The notes: a model not told the origin generated them from the sequence alone. 60,076 bases of DNA from Planctomycetota bacterium (GCA_016873155.1 VGXX01000002.1:1-60076); one strand, 5' to 3'. Numbered from the stretch's first letter, positions 7,846 through 16,809 are shown. Program-made: numbers and translations.

Positions 7846-9240
7846 ATGATATCGAAGGGAGTAATTCTTATTGTAGATGATGAAGAAACGATTCGGTTTT
7901 CAATAAAAGAATTTTTAGAGGGTCAGGGGTATGAGGTTCATGTTGCAGAAACTTGTGAGCAGGCATTGGAGAAGATAAATGAACTCTTGCCTGATTTAAT
8001 ACTGTTGGATTTACGGTTGCCCACCATGGGCGGCATAGCGCTTCTTGAGAAAGTAAAAGTAAAAGACCCCAATGTTTTAATGATAGTTATGACAGGATAC
8101 GGAAGCGTTGATTCCGCCGTAGAGGCGATGAAGACGGGCGCTTACGATTATTTAGAAAAACCGTTTAAGGTGGAGCATTTAAAACTGGTTATTGAAAAGG
8201 CGCTGAGCACCCAGGCGTTGAGGCGTGAAGTGCTGGAATTAAGGGCGCAGCAGTGGGCTTTTACAGACGAGCCGGGTGGAATAATTATTGGAAATAGTCA
8301 ACCGATGAAAGAAATTTACAGCCTTATTAAACAGGTTGCGAAGAGTCCTTCAACGACGGTGTTGATACAGGGCGAGAGCGGCACAGGAAAGGAGCTTGTA
8401 GCCGCCGCGATACATCGTTTGAGTTCGCGAAAGAACGGGCGTTTTGTAGACATAAATTGCGCCGCCCTGACAGAGAGTCTGCTTGAGGCAGAACTGTTTG
8501 GGTATGAAAAGGGGTCGTTTACCGGCGCTACCGCAACCGGCAAGCCCGGTTTGTTCGAGGTCGCCGATAAAGGAACAATTTTTTTGGATGAAATTGGCGA
8601 GATGGGTATTGCATTACAGGCAAAGCTTCTCAGGGTTCTCCAGGAAAGACAATTCAAAAGAGTCGGCGGGATTAATGATATTAAGATTGATGTCAGGGTT
8701 ATAGCTTCAACAAACAGAAATTTGGAAGAAGAAGTGGAATCGGATAATTTTAGAAAAGACCTTTATTATAGATTGAAGGTGTTGCCGATTTACGTTCCTC
8801 CCTTAAGAGAGAGAGGGGAAGATATTTTACTTTTAGTGAAACATTTTGTGCATAAATATAATAACGAATTTAATAAAAATATTCATCATATACCGCCGGA
8901 GACAGAGAGACAGCTTTTGGAATATCACTGGCCGGGAAACGTTCGTGAACTGAAAAATGTGATAGAACGAGCCGTATTAATTGCGTCCAATGGCAGTTTA
9001 TTGCCGGAATTAGTTGCGCCCATCAGCTCAGAGAAAAAAGCTATCGTAAATGATGTTGGCGATAGCGGAGAGAATAATAGTAAGTTAAGCGTCCATTCGC
9101 TGGCGAGCATTGAAAAACAGCATATTCAAAAGGTTCTCAATGAGACTTCCTGGCGGAGGACAGAGGCGGCAAAGATACTGGGTATTAACCGAACGACTTT
9201 ATATAATAAGATAAAAGAATATGGCATAAGCCAATCTTAA
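7846..9240 (+). CDS. NtrC-family sigma-54-dependent response regulator
   Basis: A 464-residue activator with receiver (about 5-120, phosphoacceptor D55 in LLDLRLP), AAA+ ATPase (about 145-385; Walker A GESGTGKE near 176, sigma-54 contact loop GSFTGA near 223, Walker B IFLDEIGE) and a Fis-type helix-turn-helix at the C-terminus (RTEAAKILGINRTTLYNKIKEYG region). It would open sigma-54 promoters such as those at 7617, 16738, 20776, 22342 and 40658. No kinase is adjacent; the truncated hybrid kinase at the left edge or the soluble kinase at 17778 could serve it. A run of G (AAAAGGGGGGGG) just upstream of the ATG is an unusual ribosome-binding region. The family is certain; flagellar targets are inferred from position. 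Confidence 0.93.
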   Translation: MISKGVILIVDDEETIRFSIKEFLEGQGYEVHVAETCEQALEKINELLPDLILLDLRLPTMGGIALLEKVKVKDPNVLMIVMTGYGSVDSAVEAMKTGAYDYLEKPFKVEHLKLVIEKALSTQALRREVLELRAQQWAFTDEPGGIIIGNSQPMKEIYSLIKQVAKSPSTTVLIQGESGTGKELVAAAIHRLSSRKNGRFVDINCAALTESLLEAELFGYEKGSFTGATATGKPGLFEVADKGTIFLDEIGEMGIALQAKLLRVLQERQFKRVGGINDIKIDVRVIASTNRNLEEEVESDNFRKDLYYRLKVLPIYVPPLRERGEDILLLVKHFVHKYNNEFNKNIHHIPPETERQLLEYHWPGNVRELKNVIERAVLIASNGSLLPELVAPISSEKKAIVNDVGDSGENNSKLSVHSLASIEKQHIQKVLNETSWRRTEAAKILGINRTTLYNKIKEYGISQS

Positions 9241-9284
9241 GTTTAAGCGGACAGGATTTTCATTTTATTTAAAATGAGAGAAAT

Positions 9285-10820
9285 ATGAAGAAAAAGATTT
9301 TGTTGGTAGATGACGAAGAAACGCTGCGTTGGGCATTGCACGAAGCCTTGTCGGAAGAAGGTTTTGATATAGAAAACACCAACGACAGCGTTAAAGCCCT
9401 GGAGTTCACGAGAAAGACCAAATACGATTTGGTGATTAGTGATTTAAAGATGCCTATCATGGGCGGACTACAGTTGATATCCGAGATAAAGAAACAAAAT
9501 CCGGACACCAAGGCCATTATCATCACTGCTTATGGTTCCGTAGAAGCCGTTATAGAAGCTATGCATCTCGGCGTATTGGACTTTATAACAAAACCATTTA
9601 AAATTGAGCATATCAAGCGCGTTATTTACAGAGTTCTGAGCGATTCAGCGCTGTCATATCTTAATAACAATGTTAGCAGCGCAAAGAGCGTTGATAATGA
9701 CGAATCGAAGATTGATCTTTGCAGTCAAAGAGATGTATTTTTTGTCGCAAAGGATACGACAAAAACGGGAGGCAATATATTTTATGACTTTGTTGAAATT
9801 GGGAAGTTAAAGGCATTTCTGGTTGGGAGTGTTTCCAGTGAAGCAGATATAAAAAATGTGGGCGTTTCAGTCACAACAATCTTTCGTTACGTGTTAAAAA
9901 ATGATAATTCCCCTGCTTTTTTGCTAAAGGAGGTTAATCACTATCTCTGTAAAAATATTCTAAAACGATTTCCCGTATCACTGTTATGCGCCGTTTTGGA
10001 TGCGCGAAGCCAAACGCTTCGTTATTCAATTCATGGGGAAGAGCTAACGTGTTTCATAAGTCTGCCTGATAAAGGAGCAGAGGTGTTGGAATCTTCTCCT
10101 TTCCCCTTAAATATGTTCCCGGGAATGGCAATTATGGAAAGTAATGCATCCTTTGTTGCAGGCAGCAGAGTAGTATTGATACGGAATGGCGCATTGTCAA
10201 AAGTTCTAAAAAGCGGGACAATTACAGCAGATAGATTCAAGGATGCAATATCTGATGGGAGTGCGACAAATTGCGAGGATATGGCAAAGGGTATAAAGCT
10301 TCAAATAGAAGGGCTTGATGAATCGATTGCTGAGGAAAAAGGTTGTGCTGTAATTGTTTCATGCAGCGGATTCGAGGCGCAGACATCGGCATTGTCTGAG
10401 GAAGTCATGTCTATTCCAATACCCATCGGTAATTACGGAGAAATATTAGAACAATTTGATAGAAAGTTATTGCCTCTTGTGGCAGATGATTGTGAGAGAA
10501 GCGAAGTTGTTACCTCTGTTAATGAAGCGGTCTTGAATGCTGCATCTTTCGCATATCATAAAGACGAAAAGGGGGCAATCTTTTTAAAATTTGCGATGTT
10601 AGGGGACGAGATTGTTGTAGAGGTTTCCGATCATGGTTGCGGGTTTGACATGCAGACTTACACAGAACCGGACGTTACGTTATATAAAGACTTAACAAAA
10701 AAGACTGGCAGGGGGTTATTCATAATGAAGCAATTAATGGATAGGGTGATGATACAATCCTCCAGGGAAACGGGTACTGCTGTCCATATGGCAAAGCGAG
10801 TCATCTGTAATGAAAATTAA
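9285..10820 (+). CDS. Receiver / PP2C-like / HATPase regulator (HsbR-type partner-switch protein)
   Basis: 511 residues in three parts: receiver (1-122, acidic DDEE, phosphoacceptor D53 in ISDLKMP), a SpoIIE/PP2C-like middle (about 140-370) and an RsbW-like HATPase kinase (about 385-505; N-box NEAVLNA near 413, DHGCGFD near 449, GRGLF near 475). The architecture matches Pseudomonas HsbR, which phosphorylates or dephosphorylates the STAS protein HsbA that acts on FlgM. Here the phosphatase part looks degenerate: the usual GGDxxD metal motif reads GGNIFYD, the DVSGHG-type motif is replaced by GSVSSEAD, and the late S/T-D-G motif is RNG. The kinase boxes are intact. The gene overlaps the STAS gene by 11 bp, indicating translational coupling. 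A 5' fragment of repeat family A (about 9252-9270) lies just upstream. Confidence 0.85.
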   Translation: MKKKILLVDDEETLRWALHEALSEEGFDIENTNDSVKALEFTRKTKYDLVISDLKMPIMGGLQLISEIKKQNPDTKAIIITAYGSVEAVIEAMHLGVLDFITKPFKIEHIKRVIYRVLSDSALSYLNNNVSSAKSVDNDESKIDLCSQRDVFFVAKDTTKTGGNIFYDFVEIGKLKAFLVGSVSSEADIKNVGVSVTTIFRYVLKNDNSPAFLLKEVNHYLCKNILKRFPVSLLCAVLDARSQTLRYSIHGEELTCFISLPDKGAEVLESSPFPLNMFPGMAIMESNASFVAGSRVVLIRNGALSKVLKSGTITADRFKDAISDGSATNCEDMAKGIKLQIEGLDESIAEEKGCAVIVSCSGFEAQTSALSEEVMSIPIPIGNYGEILEQFDRKLLPLVADDCERSEVVTSVNEAVLNAASFAYHKDEKGAIFLKFAMLGDEIVVEVSDHGCGFDMQTYTEPDVTLYKDLTKKTGRGLFIMKQLMDRVMIQSSRETGTAVHMAKRVICNEN

Positions 10821-11196
10821 GAGACGGGAAAAAGAGAAAGCAACAATATTATCGCTGACGGGGGATTTGGTTTACGAGGGAATAGACGAACTTGAAAATC
10901 AATTTAAGCTATCGTGTGACGATGCCTATCATGTCATACTGGATTTTGCGCGCACAAGATACATCTCCGCTAAGGCATTGGGCATAATGGCATTTTATGT
11001 GAAATACTTCAGAGACAGGCAAAAGGGGTTGAAATTAATTAACGTTAATGAAAATATAAAGAAATTGCTTGTCATTACAGGCTTATTAAAACTTATCGAA
11101 ATATTTGACGATGAAGATGCCGCTCTGGCAAGCCTGGGACCTCAGGTCGGGAAATTAGAGAAAATGCTTTTATGGTCTAAAGAAAATTTAACTTGA
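10810..11196 (+). CDS. STAS-domain anti-anti-sigma factor (HsbA-type)
   Basis: A 128-residue cytosolic STAS protein: strand-helix pattern with LTGDLVYEGIDELENQF, the VILDFARTRYISAKALG segment that aligns with the phosphorylation loop of SpoIIAA (its Ser lies at the expected place, though the usual DSSG is altered), and a C-terminal KLIEIFDDEDAALASL helix. It overlaps the HsbR-like gene and should be the substrate of that protein's HATPase domain. In Pseudomonas the equivalent protein binds FlgM when unphosphorylated. flgM lies 5 kb upstream here, so the same circuit is plausible but unproven. Confidence 0.82.
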   Translation: MKIKRREKEKATILSLTGDLVYEGIDELENQFKLSCDDAYHVILDFARTRYISAKALGIMAFYVKYFRDRQKGLKLINVNENIKKLLVITGLLKLIEIFDDEDAALASLGPQVGKLEKMLLWSKENLT

Positions 11197-11224
11197 GAAT
11201 ACATTTAATGGGGTAAATACAACT

Positions 11225-12109
11225 ATGTCTGACTCGATAATACAGGAACAAACAGAACCGCTAACGGAAATCCGTGAACAAATAGGAGGTCCGTTGGTTG
11301 TCGTTAGCAAAGAATCAAAGAATAAGAAATTCTCATTACCGAAGGTAAACATCTCTAAAATTGTTTTATTCGTTCGGCAAAATGGAGTTTCGATTGCCAT
11401 GAATTTTGTAATTTTGGGAGTGGTCTGTCTTATACTCTTCTTACAAATGAATCGAAGTAAAGGTGGGAATAAGGCCGTGGGGTACATCGATGAGGAAAAG
11501 ATAATTGAAAACATTAAAAAAAACTTAGACATGGATAAGGATACAAATAAAACCGTGAAACAAAAGCGGACAAAGGAAAATAACCTTGTAAAGCAAGAAA
11601 AGGAAATACCAGGTTCAATGAGCGAATCTCATGCTGAGAAAGTGGACAATTCAAAATACGTAATCGAGGCAAATAGATTATACGAACAGGGAGATTACGG
11701 AGGCGCAGCAGCTTCTTATGAAAAAGGATTGGATAAATCCATGCCCTTTTTAAATGAAGATTTTGTAATGTACCGCCTCGGAGATTCCTATTTAATGTCC
11801 GAAAGATATGAAGAAGCAGCGAAAGTGTTTCAGACATTAAATAATGATTATATTAACAGTCCCTATCATTTTAAAAGCCGGCTGAAAGTGGGGGAATGTT
11901 ATGCAGGAATGGGCGAATTTGAAAAAGCACGAAAAACACTTTATACGGTTGTTGCACAAGAAGGGAAATGCAGTTCCAGTGACGATAAGTTGGTCGTTGT
12001 AGACGCTTATTTTAAGATAGCAGATTATTATATGAAGGAAGCACAACGACTTCGCAAGGCTGCCGTGGTAGGAACCAGCAGCTCTATCCGATCGTTAGCT
12101 TCAAAATAA
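11225..12109 (+). CDS. Single-pass membrane protein with periplasmic TPR domain
   Basis: A 294-residue protein with a cytoplasmic tail (about 1-55), one membrane helix (about 57-77, SIAMNFVILGVVCLILFLQM), a charged linker (80-140) and TPR-like repeats (about 140-290: AASYEKGLDK, YEEAAKVFQTLNN, EKARKTLYTVVAQ). It follows the STAS gene by 28 bp and ends before repeat A1, so it closes the operon that starts at 7846. It is probably an assembly or scaffold protein facing the periplasm. It is similar in style to the TPR proteins at 12322 and 16810, which suggests the three work together. No specific family name is supported. Confidence 0.7.
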   Translation: MSDSIIQEQTEPLTEIREQIGGPLVVVSKESKNKKFSLPKVNISKIVLFVRQNGVSIAMNFVILGVVCLILFLQMNRSKGGNKAVGYIDEEKIIENIKKNLDMDKDTNKTVKQKRTKENNLVKQEKEIPGSMSESHAEKVDNSKYVIEANRLYEQGDYGGAAASYEKGLDKSMPFLNEDFVMYRLGDSYLMSERYEEAAKVFQTLNNDYINSPYHFKSRLKVGECYAGMGEFEKARKTLYTVVAQEGKCSSSDDKLVVVDAYFKIADYYMKEAQRLRKAAVVGTSSSIRSLASK

Positions 12110-12120
12110 CTTGATTAAAT

Positions 12121-12302
12121 TTATTGTATAGGAATTTTCATTTTATTTATGCGGGTTCTTGGTAACGGCAGACAAAAAATCCCCCTTAAAAAAGGGGGCT
12201 AGGGGGTTGTAACCTTGTCCTCATGAAAATTGGGAATAGTCCAGAAAAAACACAACCCCCTCAATCCCCCTTTTCTAAGGGGGAATTAAACGGAATAGCT
12301 TA
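12121..12302 (+). repeat. Dispersed palindromic repeat family A, copy 1
   Basis: Begins with TTGTATAGGAATTTTCATTT, then AATCCCCCTT, GGGGGTTGTAA, a CTTGTCCTCATGAAAAT segment, ACAACCCCCT and finally AAGGGGGAATTAAACGGAA. The ends pair with each other, giving a long stem with internal hairpins. Other copies lie at 19120, 37782, 40826 and 44105, all in the same orientation. No open frame is present; a non-autonomous mobile element is likely. Confidence 0.8.
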
Positions 12303-12321
12303 AAATTGCTTGGGGAAGAAA

Positions 12322-14151
12322 ATGAATAAAAGGTTATCTTTGAAATTGTGGTTAATTGTATCTGCTTTTATTGAGATATATGCTGTCTCTCCGATATACG
12401 CAGGGCAAGACATGGATAGTCCATCCGGTATGATCGAAAAGCTGAATACAGAAAAGCGCAGTTTGGAAAAACTTCAGACACAATTGCAAATACTCGAGAC
12501 GCAAGAGAATGAGGAAGAGCGGACTCAGGAGACAGAAACTCAAACGAACGAAGAAGAGAATACCAAACAGATAAACAAAACACCGATTGTAATCAAGCCT
12601 AATGAAAATATTGTGTTGACGAAAGAAATAGGTGAATATGAAGTGCCCGTATATTCGATTGATGCAACCCAGGTAAAGATAGCGGATATATTGCAGGCGT
12701 TATCCGCGAGTTTTGGTAAGAGTATTATTGTGGATGAAGATGTTGATACTGCCTACTTATCTTCTTACGTAAATATTTCAATTCAAAAAAGTCCTTTACA
12801 AGATATATTAGAGGTGGTTCTCGGCATACGCGGGTTGGAATTTATTCAGAATGAAGATTCCATATATGTTATTACCTTGTCGAAGCTCAAGGAGGATGTG
12901 GCCTTTGAATATTATCGGGATAAAAGTGTCCAGCTTTATCAAAAGGCACAATTAAAATATCCAAACGATCACAGGGTTGCAAAGGCATATTTAGAGTTGG
13001 GAAATTATTATCACGATCTCGGATTTAATTTTCTCGCATTGCAGGAATATAAAATCGTATTGGGAAAATATAAAGAACTTCAATTAGTAAAAGAAGCGTT
13101 GTTCAAAACAGGTCGGTGCTATGACAGCCTGAAGGATCATGAAAATGCCAGACGGGTCTATTTTCAGTTCATGTATAGTTATCCAAAAGATCCTCTCGTT
13201 GACGAGGCCCTTTTGTCAATAGGAGATTCCTTCGTTGAACAAGGTCTTTACCACAAGGCAGTAGACGTCTATGAAAGGGTTATTAGTGAATATTCCGGGG
13301 AAGATACAGCTTGCAGAGCCCAATTCAATTTGGCAAAGACCCATGTAAAAATGGGTAATTATAGAGGCGCGCTGCAATCTTTTTTGCAAGCAAGAGAGAA
13401 ATACGATTCGGGTCAAATGAGATTTGAGATCGAATATCATATTGGTAATTGCTTGTATTTATTGAATGAATACCAGGATGCCGGCAGTGTTTTGGGGAAT
13501 CTCTTAGTGAGCGAACTAGGAGGAGAAGAAGGGGAACTTATGGAAAACGCCAGTTTCCTGCTGGGCGATTGTTTCTACAAACAAGATAATTATCTGGCAG
13601 CGTTTCAAATATTTAGAAGAGCAGTAGATACCTATTCAAAGAACAGTAAGGTTCCCTATGGAATGTACTTTATGGGAAAAAGTTTAAACGCCATGAATAT
13701 GACAGATTCAGCAATACAGACATTTCGCGATGGAATGCAAGCATACCCGGACAATGATTATGCCGGCAAAATGGCATTGGATATTGGGAATTGTTATTTT
13801 GAAAGAGGTGATTATAATTTAGCATATCATGCTTTTGATAATTTTGTAAAGCAGTACCCCACAAGCGAACTTATGGTCGAAGGTATGATAGGGATGTCGG
13901 ATGCTCTCTATCATGATAAAAAATATGAAGAAGCAATAAAAAGCTATCTTGAGTTATTAAAGACCAATGACGAAGAAAAAGTAAGGCAATATGCATTTAA
14001 ACGTATCGGTGATTGTTACAGATTCATGGGGAAGTTAGAACAGGCAATAAAAGCATATCTTGTGGGTTTGGACAAAGAGGACGCCGCCCCTGTAGCGATG
14101 TTGCATGCAGATACCTCTTTGGACGAGACCGCCCTGCCAAAAAAGTTTTAA
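12322..14151 (+). CDS. Exported STN-domain protein with TPR array
   Basis: The ATG at 12322 has GGGGAAG upstream and opens directly into a signal peptide (about 5-28, cleavage near YAGQD), so I prefer it to the TTG 12 bp earlier. After a Glu/Thr-rich coiled linker (35-90) comes a secretin/TonB short N-terminal (STN) domain (about 110-190: YSIDATQVKIADILQAL, FGKSIIVDEDV, LQDILEVVLGIRGLEF). The remaining 400 residues are tandem TPR units with BamD/YbgF-like spacing (HENARRVYFQFMYSYPKDP, KAVDVYERVISEYSGED, TAIQTF-type helices). Total length is about 609 residues. STN domains normally sit in periplasmic rings of secretins or in TonB receptors; here there is no beta-barrel. A periplasmic ring or disc protein of the flagellar motor is a reasonable guess from context. 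Confidence 0.72.
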   Translation: MNKRLSLKLWLIVSAFIEIYAVSPIYAGQDMDSPSGMIEKLNTEKRSLEKLQTQLQILETQENEEERTQETETQTNEEENTKQINKTPIVIKPNENIVLTKEIGEYEVPVYSIDATQVKIADILQALSASFGKSIIVDEDVDTAYLSSYVNISIQKSPLQDILEVVLGIRGLEFIQNEDSIYVITLSKLKEDVAFEYYRDKSVQLYQKAQLKYPNDHRVAKAYLELGNYYHDLGFNFLALQEYKIVLGKYKELQLVKEALFKTGRCYDSLKDHENARRVYFQFMYSYPKDPLVDEALLSIGDSFVEQGLYHKAVDVYERVISEYSGEDTACRAQFNLAKTHVKMGNYRGALQSFLQAREKYDSGQMRFEIEYHIGNCLYLLNEYQDAGSVLGNLLVSELGGEEGELMENASFLLGDCFYKQDNYLAAFQIFRRAVDTYSKNSKVPYGMYFMGKSLNAMNMTDSAIQTFRDGMQAYPDNDYAGKMALDIGNCYFERGDYNLAYHAFDNFVKQYPTSELMVEGMIGMSDALYHDKKYEEAIKSYLELLKTNDEEKVRQYAFKRIGDCYRFMGKLEQAIKAYLVGLDKEDAAPVAMLHADTSLDETALPKKF

Positions 14152-14229
14152 AGTAACAAACCGTCAACATATAATCTGCTGTAACTCAGGTTCAAGTACA
14201 GGAATTTCAAAGTAGCTTGTTCTTAGCAT

Positions 14230-14305
14230 GTCATTCCCGCATGCTTTTAGCGGGAATCCAGTCATCTTTTTGGCGCATCTGGATTCCCGTTTACACGGGA
14301 ATGAC
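14230..14305. repeat. Extragenic palindrome with GTCATTCCCG arms
   Basis: GTCATTCCCGCATGC...GCGGGAATCCAG is mirrored by CTGGATTCCCG...CGGGAATGAC, making two nested hairpins in 76 bp. This GTCATTCCCG/CGGGAATCCAG class is a common REP-like extragenic element. The surrounding gap (14152-14871) otherwise holds repeats C, D and E and no credible gene. Confidence 0.75.
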
Positions 14306-14384
14306 AAGATGAGACAAAGTCGCTGCCTAACGCAGCCTAATTTATTCGGGCAGGGGTAGAATTTCAAACCAGGATTCTTCGGTC

Positions 14385-14505
14385 GCTTCACTCCCTCAGA
14401 ATGACTGTTCTTGTCATTCCTTCGCCATTTGCCATCCCCTGCTCATTGTCATTCTGAACGAAGAATCTTGTTGCTCCGCTCAGGACAACATCTGAGCGGA
14501 GCTAA
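14385..14505. repeat. Dispersed repeat (family C), copy 1
   Basis: Contains GTCATTCTGAACGAAGAATC and short inverted words such as GCTCCGCTCAG/CTGAGCGGAGC. A related stretch with GTCATTCTGAGGCGAAG and GAAGAATCTTAG lies at 40705-40820. No coding signal. Confidence 0.5.
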
Positions 14506-14511
14506 GAATCC

Positions 14512-14631
14512 TCTGCGGGTTCTGGTTTGCAACCCGAACCCCACGTTTTATATTGTTGATTTCGCCATTGTTCGAACAGAGCGTTATTACCCAAATAAAT
14601 TCGTGGGTTCAGGTTACAAACCTGAACCCGC
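14512..14631 (+). repeat. 120-bp dispersed repeat (family D), copy 1
   Basis: Starts with TCTGCGGGTTCTGGTTTGCA and ends with GGTTACAAACCTGAACCCGC. It matches the reverse complement of 41021-41141 at roughly nine bases in ten, including the central AACGTTTTATATTGTTGATT-like segment. Each end is itself a small palindrome (GGTTTGCAACC, CAGGTTACAAACCTG). Confidence 0.8.
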
Positions 14632-14782
14632 CGGTGGGTATCACATGGTGGAGCTGTATACCCATAAAGGGTGTGTTTTAACACATATTTGTGGAATAGC
14701 CCCTTACTATACAGGTCTAAGTGGGGAACAAATTTTATAAAATTTACTTTTTAGACAAGCCTCTACATGCCCGAACGCTTCT

Positions 14783-14849
14783 ATGCCAGTTATAGCAAAT
14801 GCTTCGCACCTGTGCGGCAGACATCGTTATTATTGGAATTTTTCAAAAA
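14783..14849 (+). repeat. Direct repeat flanking nhaD (family E), copy 1
   Basis: ATGCCAGTTATAGCAAATGC, then a CCTGTGCGGCAGACATCG segment and TTATT...TTTTTCAAAAAC. The same sequence with a few changes is at 16425-16491 in the same orientation, so the two copies bracket the antiporter gene. Confidence 0.75.
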
Positions 14850-14871
14850 CGTGCGTTGTTTTGCCCTTCCA

Positions 14872-16290
14872 TTACCGTAATCCCATGGTAATCAACCACC
14901 AGGCCGCAATGCTGGCAAAATATCCCAGGGCAATAACGGGGGTCCATTTCAAATGTGTGACAAAGGTATAGTGTTCCTTGCCAACACCCATTGCTGCAAC
15001 GCCGGCTGCCGAACCTATGGAGAGCAAACTACCCCCCACGCCGGTAGTCAGGGTAACAAGCAACCACTGATCAACCCCCATTGCCGTATCCATTTTGAGG
15101 ACTGCATACATAAGGGGGATGTTGTCAAACACTGCGGAAGCGCCGCCAAGGACAGTATTTGCCATGGTCAGTTCCATATTTCCGTATAATTTGTTTCCAA
15201 TCATGCTAATGTACCCCACATATTGCAACGCCCCCACGGCAGCCAGTACGCCAAAGAAAAAAAGCAGGGTGTCAAACTCTATCGCCTCCACACTTTTGAA
15301 GAAATCGAAACGTTTGGCTTTACGCCTGTCTTCGGTGATCCCTATTTTTTCAAGAAACTTTTTTTCGCCCCAGTGCTGCATATAGTAAGAAACGAACATC
15401 AGAAATCCCATGCCCAGCATCATACCCAAAAATGGCGGCAAGTGTAAGAACTGATGAAAGAAAATCCCCAGGGCAATGGTTACAGCGCCAAAGGCCATCG
15501 CCATCTTTGCGCCGGGTTTTAAAGCGTCAATTTCTTTCTTGCATCCCGGTTTTCCTTTTGGCACAAAAAAACTCATAATAAGGGCGGGGATCCCCCAGTT
15601 TATCAAAGAGGGAATGAAGAGATAAGAAAATTGCATGGTGCCTACTTTGCCGGCTGTCCATACCATCAGCGTGGTTATGTCCCCGAAAGGACTCCACGCC
15701 CCCCCTGCGTTTGCGGCTACAATGATGTTCACAAAGGCGGGCACGATAAATTTTTTATTCCCCCCGCTGACCGCCAGCGCAACGGTAGTCATAAGCAGGG
15801 CGGTGGTCAGATTGTCCGCAAAAGGTGAAATCATGAATGCCAGACCGCCCGTTGCCCAGAACAATTGTTTATAACCCATCCCTCGTGCCAGTAATTTTGC
15901 GCGAATGGACTGAAAAACATTCAGGGAAGAGAGGGCGTTGATATACGTCATGGCGACAAACAGAAAGAAGAAGAGGCTGCCAATTTCCGCTATAAGATGT
16001 TCTATAAAGGTGTGAGAATGTACACCCCCGTTTGTTGCCTCATAAATGCCAATAAAAAACCATATAAAACAACTAAAGAGGATCATGGGCTTTGCCTTCT
16101 TCAAATGAAGCTTGTCTTCAAAAATAACGAGGGTATAAGCAATGCTGAACATTACGAGGGAGATAATCCCGGCCCATGAGCCTGTCAAATTCATGATGCT
16201 ATCTCCCGCTGATACATGATTCTCAACGGGAAATGCAGGCAATTGCACTCCGATACCGCCACCCTCTGCCGGGGATACATGCTCATTCAT
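14872..16290 (-). CDS. nhaD: NhaD-type Na+/H+ antiporter
   Basis: A 472-residue polytopic inner-membrane protein of the ArsB/NhaD (ion transporter) superfamily, with about 12 hydrophobic segments. Recognisable features are the DNLTTALLMTTVALAVSGG segment, the NAGGAWSPFGDITTLMVWTAGKVG segment with its conserved Asp and Thr, and ASAVFDNIPLMYAVL in the second half, all matching NhaD family motifs. It would exchange sodium (or lithium) for protons for pH and sodium homeostasis. The start at 16290 has AAGGAG 9 bases upstream. It is on the opposite strand to the flagellar genes on both sides and is bracketed by 67-bp direct repeats, so it looks like an insertion into the flagellar locus. A link to sodium-driven motility is possible but not shown. 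Confidence 0.88.
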   Translation of the reverse strand: MNEHVSPAEGGGIGVQLPAFPVENHVSAGDSIMNLTGSWAGIISLVMFSIAYTLVIFEDKLHLKKAKPMILFSCFIWFFIGIYEATNGGVHSHTFIEHLIAEIGSLFFFLFVAMTYINALSSLNVFQSIRAKLLARGMGYKQLFWATGGLAFMISPFADNLTTALLMTTVALAVSGGNKKFIVPAFVNIIVAANAGGAWSPFGDITTLMVWTAGKVGTMQFSYLFIPSLINWGIPALIMSFFVPKGKPGCKKEIDALKPGAKMAMAFGAVTIALGIFFHQFLHLPPFLGMMLGMGFLMFVSYYMQHWGEKKFLEKIGITEDRRKAKRFDFFKSVEAIEFDTLLFFFGVLAAVGALQYVGYISMIGNKLYGNMELTMANTVLGGASAVFDNIPLMYAVLKMDTAMGVDQWLLVTLTTGVGGSLLSIGSAAGVAAMGVGKEHYTFVTHLKWTPVIALGYFASIAAWWLITMGLR

Positions 16291-16424
16291 AAACAGTTCT
16301 CCTTAGAAAAAACGTATGAAATATCCGTTTGTGCGCCTGTGCGCGTAGGTCAAATCCTCAAATTTTGTAGCAAAAGTCTTGCCATGGCTGGAGCCAGGGG
16401 TGGGTTCCTCTACTGAATTCAAAA

Positions 16425-16491
16425 ATGCCAGTTATAGCAAATGCTGCGTCCCTGCGTGGCAGACATCGTTATTGCCGGACTTTTGAAAAAC
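16425..16491 (+). repeat. Direct repeat flanking nhaD (family E), copy 2
   Basis: Second copy of the 14783-14849 element: ATGCCAGTTATAGCAAATGC, CCTGCGTGGCAGACATCG, then TTTTGAAAAACC. The rest of the 16291-16737 gap is AT-rich with no credible gene. Confidence 0.75.
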
Positions 16492-16737
16492 CAAACTGTC
16501 TTATTTTGATGTTCATGCCGTCAAACTTCGCCTGGCAAAATAATTACTTGTGTTCTAATTTTCAACTGACAATGCTGTGACTTGACTAATTATCGTACAC
16601 GAGATATACCGGACAGTAGGCCATAAAGGCATCTTTACATATCAATTATTGTGTTGGTGTTAACCTATTTGTCTTCCACAATATAAGATTCGAATATCTG
16701 CATAGTAAACTAATGCAGATATGTCCTGATAATGATG

Positions 16738-16753
16738 TGGCATTTTGTTTGCT
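16738..16753 (+). promoter_or_regulatory. Sigma-54 promoter for the TPR-kinase-regulator operon
   Basis: TGGCATTTTGTTTGCT matches the -24/-12 consensus with GG and GC 10 bases apart and an ideal TTTGCT. It lies about 57 bp before the start codon at 16810. Confidence 0.85.
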
Positions 16754-16809
16754 TTCCTCCTATTTCGTAGTGCTTATTTTAACATCACAAATTATTGTTA
16801 AGGTGTTAT

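Noticed and set aside
8563-8570. GCCGATAA word as a sigma-28 -10 box
   Set aside because: It lies inside the NtrC-type gene and has no TAAA 15 bases upstream.
14164-14391. Small minus-strand gene over the GTCATTCCCG palindrome
   Set aside because: Its sequence is translated REP-like repeat.
14411-14740. Open frames in the 14.2-14.9 kb gap as genes
   Set aside because: They run across dispersed palindromic repeats on both strands and show no domain or good ribosome site.
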